A stretch of DNA of 34,490 nt, taken from NCBI RefSeq assembly GCF_001519065.1, contig NZ_KQ954270.1, positions 1-34,490 on the forward strand. The letters run 5' to 3'. Positions 23,926 to 31,453 of the stretch are shown one piece after another. Both the position numbers and the translations under genes were made by a program. Numbering within the stretch: the first letter of the stretch is position 1; each line of letters starts with the position of its first letter. Origin of the DNA: Novosphingobium sp. FSW06-99 (lineage in GTDB: Bacteria; Pseudomonadota; Alphaproteobacteria; Sphingomonadales; Sphingomonadaceae). The notes beneath the pieces are model-generated. The model saw only the letters and a program-made list of their open reading frames with translations. It did no database searches and had not been told where the DNA came from.

Positions 23926-25095
23926 TTAGGCGGGATGGATTTTCAGCCAGTCGCGCTTCACTTTCTTGGCGAGGCTCCATTTGTGGACTTCGGTGGGGCC
24001 ATCATAGATGCGGAATGCGCGCACTTCGCGAAAGATCTGTTCGACGACCGTGTCGCCTGAAACCCCCATGCCGCCCATCACCTGAACACAGCGATCGGCG
24101 ATCCGCATCAGCGCCTCGCTGACCGCGACTTTGGCCATCGAGCTTTCGGCGGTCCCCAGCGAGCCGGTGTCGAGCACGCCCGCGCACCAGTCGATCATCA
24201 ACTGGCATTGCTGGATATCGATCAGGTTGTCGGCCAGCATGAATCCGACACCTTCATGATCGACCAGCAGCTTGCCAAACGCCTTGCGCCGGCAGGCATA
24301 ATCGGTGGCGATCTCGTTGGCGCGGATGCACCCGCCCAGCCAGCGCATGCAATGCGACAGGCGGGCAGGGGACAGACGGATCTGCGCATAAGTGAAGCCT
24401 TCGCCGCTTTCGCCCAGCATCTGGTCTGACGGCACGCGCAGATTGTCGATAGTGATCACCGCATGGCCGCCGGGCATCGAACTGTCGATGGTGTCGAGCA
24501 CGCGGTCGATGCGGATCGCCGGATCGGGCAAGTCGACCACGAACATGCAGGCGCCTTGGGCCGATCTGGCCATGACGATACCGACTTTTGCACCCTGCGC
24601 GCCGGTGATGAAGGCCTTTTGGCCGTTGATCAGCCAATGGTTGCCATCGGGTATGGCGGTCGTCAGCATCATCGACGGGTCCGATCCCGCCCCGCCATCG
24701 AGCGCCGGTTCGGTCATGAAAAATGCCGATCGTGCTTCGCCGGCCAGCATCGGCGCCAGAAAGCGCTGCTTCAGTTCAGGCGATCCGACTTTGCCGAGCA
24801 GGTACATGTTGCCCTCGTCCGGGGCCATCGTGTTGACCGCCAGCGGGCCCAGCGGCGACAGGCCCGATCTGATCAACACGATCGCCGTTTCGCGCTGGGT
24901 CAGGTGGCTGCCATCGGGCAGCACATGCGGGGTCAGCACGCCCGCGTCGCGCGCCCTGGCCCGCATTTCCTGCACCAGATCATCGGGCGGACCATGGCCG
25001 TGCACCGCGATACGAGGGTCGCGCTCATAAGGAATGACCACCTCGCGAACGAAACGCTCGACGCGATTGGCAATGGCATGGGCGCGTTCGGTCAT
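23926..25095 (-). CDS. Acyl-CoA dehydrogenase, ACAD10/11-like
   Basis: A 389-residue FAD-dependent acyl-CoA dehydrogenase with N-terminal helical, middle beta and C-terminal helical domains. The FAD/substrate motif FFMTEPALDGGAGSD is present near 120-135, followed by LINGQKAFITGAQGA. In the C-terminal loop the catalytic base position reads IYDGPTEVHKWSLAKK, with Asp instead of the Glu of classical medium-chain enzymes; this is the ACAD10/11-type signature. Substrate chain is unknown. The start at 25095 is preceded by a GAGGAA-type site; upstream in-frame sequence overlaps the promoter region. It is transcribed divergently from the GntR-family gene, a likely regulator. Confidence 0.9.
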   Translation of the reverse strand: MTERAHAIANRVERFVREVVIPYERDPRIAVHGHGPPDDLVQEMRARARDAGVLTPHVLPDGSHLTQRETAIVLIRSGLSPLGPLAVNTMAPDEGNMYLLGKVGSPELKQRFLAPMLAGEARSAFFMTEPALDGGAGSDPSMMLTTAIPDGNHWLINGQKAFITGAQGAKVGIVMARSAQGACMFVVDLPDPAIRIDRVLDTIDSSMPGGHAVITIDNLRVPSDQMLGESGEGFTYAQIRLSPARLSHCMRWLGGCIRANEIATDYACRRKAFGKLLVDHEGVGFMLADNLIDIQQCQLMIDWCAGVLDTGSLGTAESSMAKVAVSEALMRIADRCVQVMGGMGVSGDTVVEQIFREVRAFRIYDGPTEVHKWSLAKKVKRDWLKIHPA

Positions 25096-25132
25096 CTCGG
25101 GTTCCTCGGCTGGGGCAGGCTGTGCCACATTA

Positions 25133-25153
25133 TGGAACAAGATTGTGGAACAA
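25133..25153. promoter_or_regulatory. Direct TGGAACAA repeats in the acyl-CoA dehydrogenase/GntR intergenic region
   Basis: TGGAACAA occurs at 25133-25140 and 25146-25153, 13 bp apart start to start, and short CCACA/TGTGG inverted arms overlap them. The site lies 38 nt upstream of the dehydrogenase start and about 87 nt upstream of the regulator start. It is a candidate operator for the adjacent GntR-type protein. Confidence 0.4.
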
Positions 25154-25239
25154 TAAAGCGGAACTTGATGCGGCGGGCGCAAACGCGCATAGCCGTTGCC
25201 ATGTGCGCGATGCCGTCATCCCCGGCGGGGGACCCTGAA

Positions 25240-25911
25240 ATGTCTTCGGCCCGCGTGTTTCGCGGTATCATGCGCGATCTGGAAGAGGGGCGCCTGGTCC
25301 CCGGCCAGATCCTGGCCGAAACCAGCCTGGCCGCACAGTATGGCGTTGGCCGGAACGCGGTGCGCGAGGCGATGCAGCACTTGGCCGCGCGCGGCGTGGT
25401 CGATCTCAGCCGCAACCGGTCGCCCACCATTCGGCGGCTGGACCTGGCCGAAACCCACGAAATCCTGGCGGTGGCCAGCGCCATGACGGCGCTTGCGGCG
25501 CAGGCCGCCGCGCGTGGCTATGACCCGGTGCAGCACGCCGATCTGATCGCAACCACGCTTGATGCACTGGCGCAGGCCGACCTGATCGACGAACCGGGCA
25601 TGTTCAGCCGGGCGCGCCGCCATTTCTATCGCGTGTTGTTGCGCATCGGGGCCAACCGCGAACTGCAACGGCTCTATCCCGCCGTCAGCATGCATATCAT
25701 CTATGCCCAGTATCAGAGCCGCAGGCTGCGCGGGATCAGGCTGGCCGACTATCGCGCGATCATGGATGCGGTGACGCGTGGCGATGTCGCTGGCGCCGAA
25801 GTCGCCGCGCGTACGCATGTCGAGCATGTGCGCACCGCGATCGAACAGATGCATGCCGCTGCGCCGGACCGCGCGGTCCTGAAGGACGGAACGACAGCAC
25901 CACCGTCATAG
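25240..25911 (+). CDS. GntR-family transcriptional regulator (FCD-type)
   Basis: A 223-residue protein with an N-terminal winged helix-turn-helix, GRLVPGQILAETSLAAQYGV followed by GRNAVREAMQHLAARG. Its all-helical C-terminal FCD-like ligand domain includes ARRHFYRVLL and a later THVEHV. Such regulators bind small acids or acyl-CoA-type ligands and usually repress neighbours. The start at 25240 has GGGGGA with 7-nt spacing and gives a family-typical distance to the HTH; ATGs at 25168, 25201 and 25210 remain possible. Its last 6 nt overlap the 3' end of the convergent aminotransferase gene. Confidence 0.87.
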   Translation: MSSARVFRGIMRDLEEGRLVPGQILAETSLAAQYGVGRNAVREAMQHLAARGVVDLSRNRSPTIRRLDLAETHEILAVASAMTALAAQAAARGYDPVQHADLIATTLDALAQADLIDEPGMFSRARRHFYRVLLRIGANRELQRLYPAVSMHIIYAQYQSRRLRGIRLADYRAIMDAVTRGDVAGAEVAARTHVEHVRTAIEQMHAAAPDRAVLKDGTTAPPS

Positions 25912-27084
25912 CGCCCGTCGGCTGCCCGCGCAGAAATCGATCAGCCGATCGACATCGGCGTCGCTGTTGAAATAGTGCGGCGACGCGCGAAGAATATAGC
26001 CCAGTCCGCGTGCATCGGAATCGAGCCGCGTGCTTGCAGGTGGCGAGGCGCCGATCACGATCCCAGCCGCTGCGGTGTCGGCCAGCGCGGCGGCGACGGG
26101 ATAGTCGCGGATGATGAAGCTGACGATGGCGCATGGATCGCGACCCAGGTCGAGCACAGTGACGTTGCCCAGCGTCCGCAACCTCTCGCGCAGACGATGC
26201 GCCAGCATACGGCACCGTGTTTCGATCGCGTCGAGGCCGATCGCGCGAGCATAGTCGACCGCCGCACCCAGACCAAGGCGGGCCGCATAATTGTTCTCCC
26301 AGGTTTCGAACCGGCGCGCATCCGGGCGCAGCGTATAGCCGCCCTTCGATGTCCAGGGGGCTGCAAAGTGGTCGATCATCGCCGGCTCAAGGTGCTGCAG
26401 CAGGCCGCGCCGCACGTAGAGAAAGCCGGTTCCACGCGGTCCGCGCAGGAACTTGCGGCCGGAACCGGTCAGCATGTCGCAACCCAGCGCAGCCACGTCG
26501 ATCGGCATTTGTCCGACTGCCTGGCACGCGTCCACCAGGTACGGAATTCCGGCTTGGCGGGCGACTTTGCCGATCGCCGCCGCCGGATTGGTCAGGCCGC
26601 CGTTGGTGGGTATCCAGGTGATCGCGATCAGACGCGTCCGCGCCTTGATCATGGCGCGCAGAGCGTCCGGATCGATCGCCCCGAAGGCATCGTTGGGGGC
26701 GACGTCGATCACCACGCCATAGCGCTGCGCCACCTGCAGAAAGGCCACGTAGTTGGCGGCATATTCGGATTGCCCGGTGACAATCCGGTCGCCCGGCTGC
26801 CAGTCGAAGGCGTAGAACGCCATCTGCCACCCCACTGTGGCGTTCTCGACCAGCGCAATCTCGTCGCGGTCGGCGTTGAGCAGCGCGGCCAGGCTGTCAT
26901 AGACGGCGTCGAGGCGATGCTGTTCCCGTTCTGCCGCCGCGTAACCGCCGACACGCTGTTCCAGCCGCAAGTATTCGAGCATCGCCTCGAACACCGGGGC
27001 TGGCATCAGCGATGACCCGGCGCTGTGCAGAAAGCATCGGTCTCGCGCTGCCGGGGTGTCGGCCCAAACCTGTTGCAGGTCCAT
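25906..27084 (-). CDS. Class V aminotransferase-fold PLP enzyme (cysteine desulfurase/epimerase-like)
   Basis: A 392-residue fold-type I PLP enzyme. Visible sites are ENATVGWQMAF (phosphate-binding loop region), VDACQAVGQMPIDV (Asp185 to the pyridine nitrogen, Gln188) and the Schiff-base lysine Lys211 in TGSGRKFLRGPRGTGF. GTGFLYVRR and a C-terminal small domain follow. The family includes cysteine desulfurases, kynureninase-like lyases, isopenicillin-N-epimerase-like proteins and EgtE-type C-S lyases; I cannot tell which activity applies. AAGGG lies 7-8 nt before the ATG. It is the last gene of the TetR-headed operon, 10 nt after the DSD1-like gene, so a shared amino-acid substrate is likely. 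Confidence 0.85.
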   Translation of the reverse strand: MDLQQVWADTPAARDRCFLHSAGSSLMPAPVFEAMLEYLRLEQRVGGYAAAEREQHRLDAVYDSLAALLNADRDEIALVENATVGWQMAFYAFDWQPGDRIVTGQSEYAANYVAFLQVAQRYGVVIDVAPNDAFGAIDPDALRAMIKARTRLIAITWIPTNGGLTNPAAAIGKVARQAGIPYLVDACQAVGQMPIDVAALGCDMLTGSGRKFLRGPRGTGFLYVRRGLLQHLEPAMIDHFAAPWTSKGGYTLRPDARRFETWENNYAARLGLGAAVDYARAIGLDAIETRCRMLAHRLRERLRTLGNVTVLDLGRDPCAIVSFIIRDYPVAAALADTAAAGIVIGASPPASTRLDSDARGLGYILRASPHYFNSDADVDRLIDFCAGSRRAL

Positions 27085-27094
27085 TGCGGGCCCT

Positions 27095-28237
27095 TCAGCG
27101 GGACCGACCGCGAGCGGTCACCGGCCAGAGCGCCCGCAAGGTGTCGCCCTGCACCACGTGGTAGGTGTCATACAGATTGACCGTCGGATCGCAGTGCGGT
27201 GCGCCGAGCGTGACCCGGTGCGCCAGGGGCAGCGTGCCTCTATCGGGCAGGATCACCATGCCATGTTCGTCGCCGGTGAACCGGTAGCTTGTCCCCTGCG
27301 GCGCACCGGCCAGGATGAGCGGCGCGTCGGCGTCGGTGGCGAACGCCTTCAGCCCCGCATCGATGGTGGCAAGGCCCGGCGTGTTGGCGCTCACTACGCG
27401 GGCGTCGATCATCAGCGCAGTCTCGAACGGCACCGGTGTGCCGTCGCCGGTCAGGTCGCAGGCAAGATACTGGCCGTCCATGAATACATAAGACCCGACT
27501 TGCAGTTCGGTGAACAGGTCCAGTTCGACATCGATGCGATGGGTGCCGGTGCCGCCACCGGTGACGATGTCCGGTTGCCCGCCCGCGTCGGTCAGCGCCG
27601 CGATCACGGTGCGGACAAAGGCGGCGCGGTCCAGCATGGTCTGGCGGCGCTCGGCAAAATCCTCGATGTGCTGCTGGGCGCCGCAATAGCACTGGATACC
27701 CGCGTAGCGCAGGCCGGTTTGCGCACGAATGGCGTCGAACAGCGCGACTGCCGCCTCTGGCGTGCCGACGCCGGTGCGTCGCATGCCCGGGTCGATGTCG
27801 ATAATCACGCGCAGCGGCCGGGCGTCATCTGCCGCCGCGCCCAGCGCTGCGACATTGGCGGGATTGTCGGCCACGCACATCAGCCCCTCGGTGCGCGCAT
27901 TCAGCGCGATCAGCCGCGCGATGGCCGGGGCGGATACCACCGGCGAAGTGATGTGCAGCCCATGCGCCACGCCGTTGTCGGCCAACGCTTCGGCTTCGCC
28001 CAGTTTGGCGCAGCAGATCCCGATGGCGCCCGCCGCAATCTGCAGCCGCGCGATCTCGGCGCTCTTGTGGGTCTTGGCATGGGGGCGCAAGTGCAGGCCG
28101 TGGCCGCGCGCGAATTCGGCCATAAGGGCGATATTGCGCGTCAGCGCGTCGAGTTCGATGACCAGCGCCGGGGTGTTCAGGCTTTGTCGCGATCCCTGCT
28201 GGTTGACCAGATGGCCATGAAGCTCTTCGTCGGTCAT
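27095..28237 (-). CDS. DSD1-family PLP enzyme (D-threonine aldolase / D-serine dehydratase-like)
   Basis: A 380-residue fold-type III PLP enzyme with an alanine-racemase-like N-terminal barrel and the metal-activated DSD1 C-terminal domain. The PLP lysine is Lys55 in RPHAKTHKS. The metal ligands characteristic of D-threonine aldolase are His348 and Asp350 in PHCDPTVNLYD. Known family members cleave D-3-hydroxy amino acids (D-threonine, 3-hydroxy-D-aspartate) or dehydrate D-serine. Its start overlaps the VC0807-like gene stop (ATGA, 28234-28237). Pairing with a class V PLP enzyme suggests a pathway through a D- or hydroxy-amino acid. Exact substrate unknown. Confidence 0.9.
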   Translation of the reverse strand: MTDEELHGHLVNQQGSRQSLNTPALVIELDALTRNIALMAEFARGHGLHLRPHAKTHKSAEIARLQIAAGAIGICCAKLGEAEALADNGVAHGLHITSPVVSAPAIARLIALNARTEGLMCVADNPANVAALGAAADDARPLRVIIDIDPGMRRTGVGTPEAAVALFDAIRAQTGLRYAGIQCYCGAQQHIEDFAERRQTMLDRAAFVRTVIAALTDAGGQPDIVTGGGTGTHRIDVELDLFTELQVGSYVFMDGQYLACDLTGDGTPVPFETALMIDARVVSANTPGLATIDAGLKAFATDADAPLILAGAPQGTSYRFTGDEHGMVILPDRGTLPLAHRVTLGAPHCDPTVNLYDTYHVVQGDTLRALWPVTARGRSR

Positions 28238-28932
28238 GGTGCTGCCTCTTGTGGTGTGGTCGCTTGCGCGCGGTCGTTCGGCGGACCCAGTCTGGCGCGG
28301 CCATAGGCGACCGTCCAGGTGACCAGCACGCTATCGCTGATCAGATCCCATAAGGGGGAACCGATCAGGAAGCCCCTGGTCGACAGATGTGCGGCCAGCA
28401 GATAGCCGCCGGCCGCCTTGATCAGCAGCGCGACGATCCAGCCCCAGGTCAGCACCCGGTACGCGGCCATGGCATCAGGTTGCGAGGCGGCGAGGTCGAA
28501 TGCCTCTCGCCCCGCAGGGTCGTTGCCTGTCGAAAGCTGACGCGACATGTGGAACATCAGCGGTCTGGCAAAGGCCAGCGAGCCAAGGAACAGTGCGGCG
28601 AGCACGACATTCTGCATGGCCCGACCGACCAGCGCCTCGCGCTCGGTGTGGGCCAGCACCAGCGCGGTCATGCTGACAGCCACGTTTTCGGCCGCGAACA
28701 AGCCCAGAAAATCGACTGCGCGCAGCCTGATCACGCCATAGCCCAGCCACAGGATTGGCGGCACGCCCGAGATGGCCAGCGGCAGCAGGCTGTTGGCCGC
28801 GAAGTGCGGCACGGCCAGTTTGTACAGCACGGCAGGCGCGGCCATGTTGATCAGCACGCTTTTGAACAGCGCCCGCGTGGCGACATGCCCGGTGATCGTG
28901 CGCCAGCGAGAGGATTGCGATCGGTCAGTCAT
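28234..28932 (-). CDS. VC0807-like integral membrane protein
   Basis: A 232-residue polytopic membrane protein with about six hydrophobic segments, including LINMAAPAVLYKLAVPHF at the start and ISGVPPILWLGYGVIRLRAVDFLG in the middle (split by charge). The layout resembles the VC0807 / septation-protein-A-like group of unknown function. It overlaps the tetR stop by 8 nt and the DSD1-like gene by 4 nt, so it belongs to the operon. A transport role for the substrate of the two PLP enzymes is possible but not shown. Confidence 0.7.
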   Translation of the reverse strand: MTDRSQSSRWRTITGHVATRALFKSVLINMAAPAVLYKLAVPHFAANSLLPLAISGVPPILWLGYGVIRLRAVDFLGLFAAENVAVSMTALVLAHTEREALVGRAMQNVVLAALFLGSLAFARPLMFHMSRQLSTGNDPAGREAFDLAASQPDAMAAYRVLTWGWIVALLIKAAGGYLLAAHLSTRGFLIGSPLWDLISDSVLVTWTVAYGRARLGPPNDRAQATTPQEAAP

Positions 28933-29536
28933 GGGTCAGGTCCTGCGGTTTGCGAGATTGCGCGGGCGCGCTCGCTGCGACCAGATCGATCAGGGCGACA
29001 AGCGCCGCAGTGGTCCGTTCGCGGTCCCCGGTCGACAGGAATTCCTGCAACAACCCGGCAAAGGCACCCTGGATCAGGGTCGAATGGGCGGCGAACACTG
29101 CGCCGTCGATCGGCAACGTGGCCGCGGCCTGTTCGATGCGGGTGATCCAGGTGGCGCTACCGGCTTGCTTGACCGCGTCCGACAGGCTGATCCGATCGAA
29201 CATGGCCAGGCCATCGACTTCGAACAGCAGCCGGAAATAGGGCTGGTAGGTTGCATCCGTTGCCCATTCCCAAACCATCATCAGCAACGCGCGCAAGCTT
29301 TGGGGCCGTTCGCGACGGCTCTGTTCGGCCAGCGAAGTCTGAATGCGACTGCGCACCGTGGCCAGCGCTGCGGTGATCAGGTTTTCCTTGGATTCGAAGT
29401 GATAGATCAGCAGCCTTGCGCTGCTGTCCACGCGTTCGGCCAGCGGGCGCAGCGACAGGTCGCCCACACCGCTGGTCAACAGGGCGGCAACAATCTTGTC
29501 CAGCAATTCGGTGCGGCGGTCGGCGGGCATATCCAT
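28925..29536 (-). CDS. TetR-family transcriptional regulator heading the PLP-enzyme operon
   Basis: A 203-residue regulator with an N-terminal helix-turn-helix (about residues 27-48: LSLRPLAERVDSSARLLIYHF, close to the family LAxxxGVSxxxLYYHF pattern) and an all-helical ligand domain. A perfect 34-bp palindrome covers its start region. The start is uncertain: ATG 29536 would begin inside the palindrome's edge with no Shine-Dalgarno, ATG 29530 is two codons later, and ATG 29578 would place the palindrome inside the coding sequence. A leaderless message is possible. It probably represses its own operon. Confidence 0.88.
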   Translation of the reverse strand: MDMPADRRTELLDKIVAALLTSGVGDLSLRPLAERVDSSARLLIYHFESKENLITAALATVRSRIQTSLAEQSRRERPQSLRALLMMVWEWATDATYQPYFRLLFEVDGLAMFDRISLSDAVKQAGSATWITRIEQAAATLPIDGAVFAAHSTLIQGAFAGLLQEFLSTGDRERTTAALVALIDLVAASAPAQSRKPQDLTHD

Positions 29537-29568
29537 GAAACAGTCGTTACATGTAACGACTGTTTCAT
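29535..29568. promoter_or_regulatory. Perfect 34-bp palindrome, probable TetR operator
   Basis: Left arm ATGAAACAGTCGTTACA and right arm TGTAACGACTGTTTCAT are exact reverse complements with no spacer. The element lies on the tetR start codon. TetR-family operators are usually palindromes in this position, and length well beyond 20 bp would allow two dimers. It is the longest perfect palindrome I noticed in the window. Confidence 0.8.
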
Positions 29569-29588
29569 GCAAGGGCATTTGCAACAGG

Positions 29589-29610
29589 CCCCGATCGCAG
29601 CGCGATGGGG
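29589..29610. terminator. Hairpin downstream of the SulP gene
   Basis: CCCC-G-ATCGC and GCGAT-GGGG pair around an AGC loop with one bulged G, 56 nt after the SulP stop in its direction of transcription. No T-run is present. It may end the SulP transcript before the tetR operon. Confidence 0.35.
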
Positions 29611-29665
29611 TCGAATACCGGCGAAAGTGGTGATCAGGTCGAAACGCCCTGCACGATCGGTGGGG

Positions 29666-31339
29666 TTACGTAGCAGGTGTCTCCGACCCCCGGATCGCCG
29701 TCAGCGCCTTGTGCCTGGTGGCAAAGATCCTGTCTGCGCCGACGGCTTCGGTAACATGGTGGCGGTCCAGATCCGCGCGTAGCGAGGCGCTGACGCGCGC
29801 AAAGGCAATGTCGACTTTGCGCTGGGCCAGGTCTTCGATCAGCGCAACGACAACCCGGGCCGCGGTATAATCGAGATTGGTGGTCGCATCGGCCTCGATG
29901 ATCAGCCAGCGGACGGGATGGGCGGCGCCATCGACCAGCGCGCGCACTTCGTCGGCAAAGCGGGTGGCATTGGCAAAGAACAAGTCGGCGCCAAAGCGAT
30001 AGAGAATGAGGCCCGGTGCGGTTTCATTACCGGGTGTCGCCGGAACTGTAATCCAGCCTTGCACCGCATCGTGCTGCAACACCTCGGTGTGTGGTCGGTA
30101 ACTTTGGCGGACATGGCGGAACAGCGAGAGGGCGAGCGCCAGCAGCACGCCCTGTTCGACCCCGACCACCGCGACCGCCACGGCAGTGACCAGCGCCAGA
30201 TTGAATTCACCCGGGCTTTCGGGCCGGATCGCGCGCAAGGTGGCGATGTCGATCATCCTGATGGCGATGGTGAACACGATCGCGGCCAGGACACAGCGGG
30301 GCAAGTATTGCAGGGGGCCCGTCAACGCGAGCAGCACCGCGAGCACGCATGCCGAAAAGACGATCTGCGCAAGCTGGCTGCGCGCGCCGGCCTGTTCGGC
30401 CATGGCGGTCTGGGTCGGGCTGCCATTGACGACAAACGCGCCGCTGAGCGCGGCAGCACCATTGGCAAACGCCAGACCCAGAATATCGGCGTCGAGATCG
30501 GTGCGATCCTGGTAACGCGCGGCGGCGGCCCGGGCGGTGGCGGCGCTCTGCGCAATGATCACGACAAAGCATGAACCTGCCACCGGAATGAGTTGCAGCG
30601 TCTGGCTCCAGCCGGGCAACGTCACGCCGAAGGTCGGCAGTCCGCCGGGCACCGTCCCGAGCGTTGCCACCCCGAAAGTGCCGGGATGCCAGGTGCGACA
30701 GGCCAGGATCGCGCCCGCGACCAGCAGCATCGACACAGGAATGGTCGGGGCGATCTGGCGCCCGCCAACAATGGCGGCCACCACTGCGGCAGAAATCACC
30801 ATCGTGGGGCCGCCCGCATGAGCCAGGCCCGTGGCGATCTGCGCGACCTGCTGAAGGGTCCCGTGGGCGGTAACCGCGATCCCCAGCATATCGCCCAGCA
30901 TGGCAATTGCCACCTGCACGCCAACCCCGGCAAGAAAACCGACCAGCACCGTGCGCGACAGGAAATCCGCCAGAAATCCAAGCCTGAACAACCAGGCGAC
31001 CAGCAACATACCCCCCGTCAGCAGCGCAGTCGTTGCCGCCAGCGATGCATATTGCGGACTGCCCACGTCGGCCATGCGACCCAGGGAACCGGCCAGAATG
31101 GCCGCCGTGCCCGAATCCGCTGCGACCACCAGATTTCGTGATGCCCCCAATGCGGCAAAGGCCAGCGGTGCCAGCAGGGCGGTGTACAGTCCGGTCGTCA
31201 AAGGCATCCCGGCAATGCGCGCGTAACCCAGCAATTGGGGAATATTCATCGACGCGAGCGTGACCCCGGCCAGAACATCGCGCACGGCCCCGCGTTGCCC
31301 ATCGCGGGGCCGTGCTCCCTTGAACAGCGTAAATGGCAT
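29666..31339 (-). CDS. SulP-family anion transporter with C-terminal STAS domain
   Basis: A 557-residue SLC26/SulP protein. About 12-14 hydrophobic segments run from residue 20 to 420. The SulP signature region near the N-terminus is ASMNIPQLLGYARIAGMPL, with TGLYTALLAPLAFAALGASR after it. The motif VVNGSPTQTAMAEQAG corresponds to the conserved anion-site helix. A STAS domain follows (about 440-550, WLIIEADATTNLDYTAARVV). The family moves sulfate, bicarbonate, dicarboxylates or related anions; substrate cannot be assigned. It starts 114 nt after pntB in the same direction and carries an unusual inverted repeat in its first codons. Confidence 0.9.
   Translation of the reverse strand: MPFTLFKGARPRDGQRGAVRDVLAGVTLASMNIPQLLGYARIAGMPLTTGLYTALLAPLAFAALGASRNLVVAADSGTAAILAGSLGRMADVGSPQYASLAATTALLTGGMLLVAWLFRLGFLADFLSRTVLVGFLAGVGVQVAIAMLGDMLGIAVTAHGTLQQVAQIATGLAHAGGPTMVISAAVVAAIVGGRQIAPTIPVSMLLVAGAILACRTWHPGTFGVATLGTVPGGLPTFGVTLPGWSQTLQLIPVAGSCFVVIIAQSAATARAAAARYQDRTDLDADILGLAFANGAAALSGAFVVNGSPTQTAMAEQAGARSQLAQIVFSACVLAVLLALTGPLQYLPRCVLAAIVFTIAIRMIDIATLRAIRPESPGEFNLALVTAVAVAVVGVEQGVLLALALSLFRHVRQSYRPHTEVLQHDAVQGWITVPATPGNETAPGLILYRFGADLFFANATRFADEVRALVDGAAHPVRWLIIEADATTNLDYTAARVVVALIEDLAQRKVDIAFARVSASLRADLDRHHVTEAVGADRIFATRHKALTAIRGSETPAT
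31283..31314. repeat. Perfect 12-bp inverted repeat within the first codons of the SulP gene
   Basis: CACGGCCCCGCG and CGCGGGGCCGTG flank an 8-nt loop and lie about 25-56 nt inside the coding sequence. The predicted mRNA hairpin is GC-rich and very stable, close enough to the start to affect early translation. Confidence 0.6.
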
Positions 31340-31360
31340 CGACCAGCGTACTCCCGACTC

Positions 31361-31374
31361 CGTTCCATGGAACG
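31361..31374. promoter_or_regulatory. 14-bp perfect palindrome upstream of the SulP gene
   Basis: CGTTCCATGGAACG is a perfect palindrome 22-35 nt upstream of the SulP ATG, in the gap after pntB. It could be an operator for a small dimeric regulator; no binding protein is suggested by context. Confidence 0.4.
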
Positions 31375-31453
31375 CAGCGCGACCGCGTTCAAGGTCCCGG
31401 TATGGTCAGGACGGGCAGTTTTCTGGTGATCGGTTCGATTTTTCGCGGCGTGT

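Noticed and set aside
25906..28237. Assignment of the DSD1-like and class V genes as bhcC and bhcA of the beta-hydroxyaspartate cycle
   Set aside because: The class V protein has a cysteine-desulfurase-like N-terminus rather than an aspartate-glyoxylate aminotransferase start, and the other cycle genes and the IclR-type regulator are absent.
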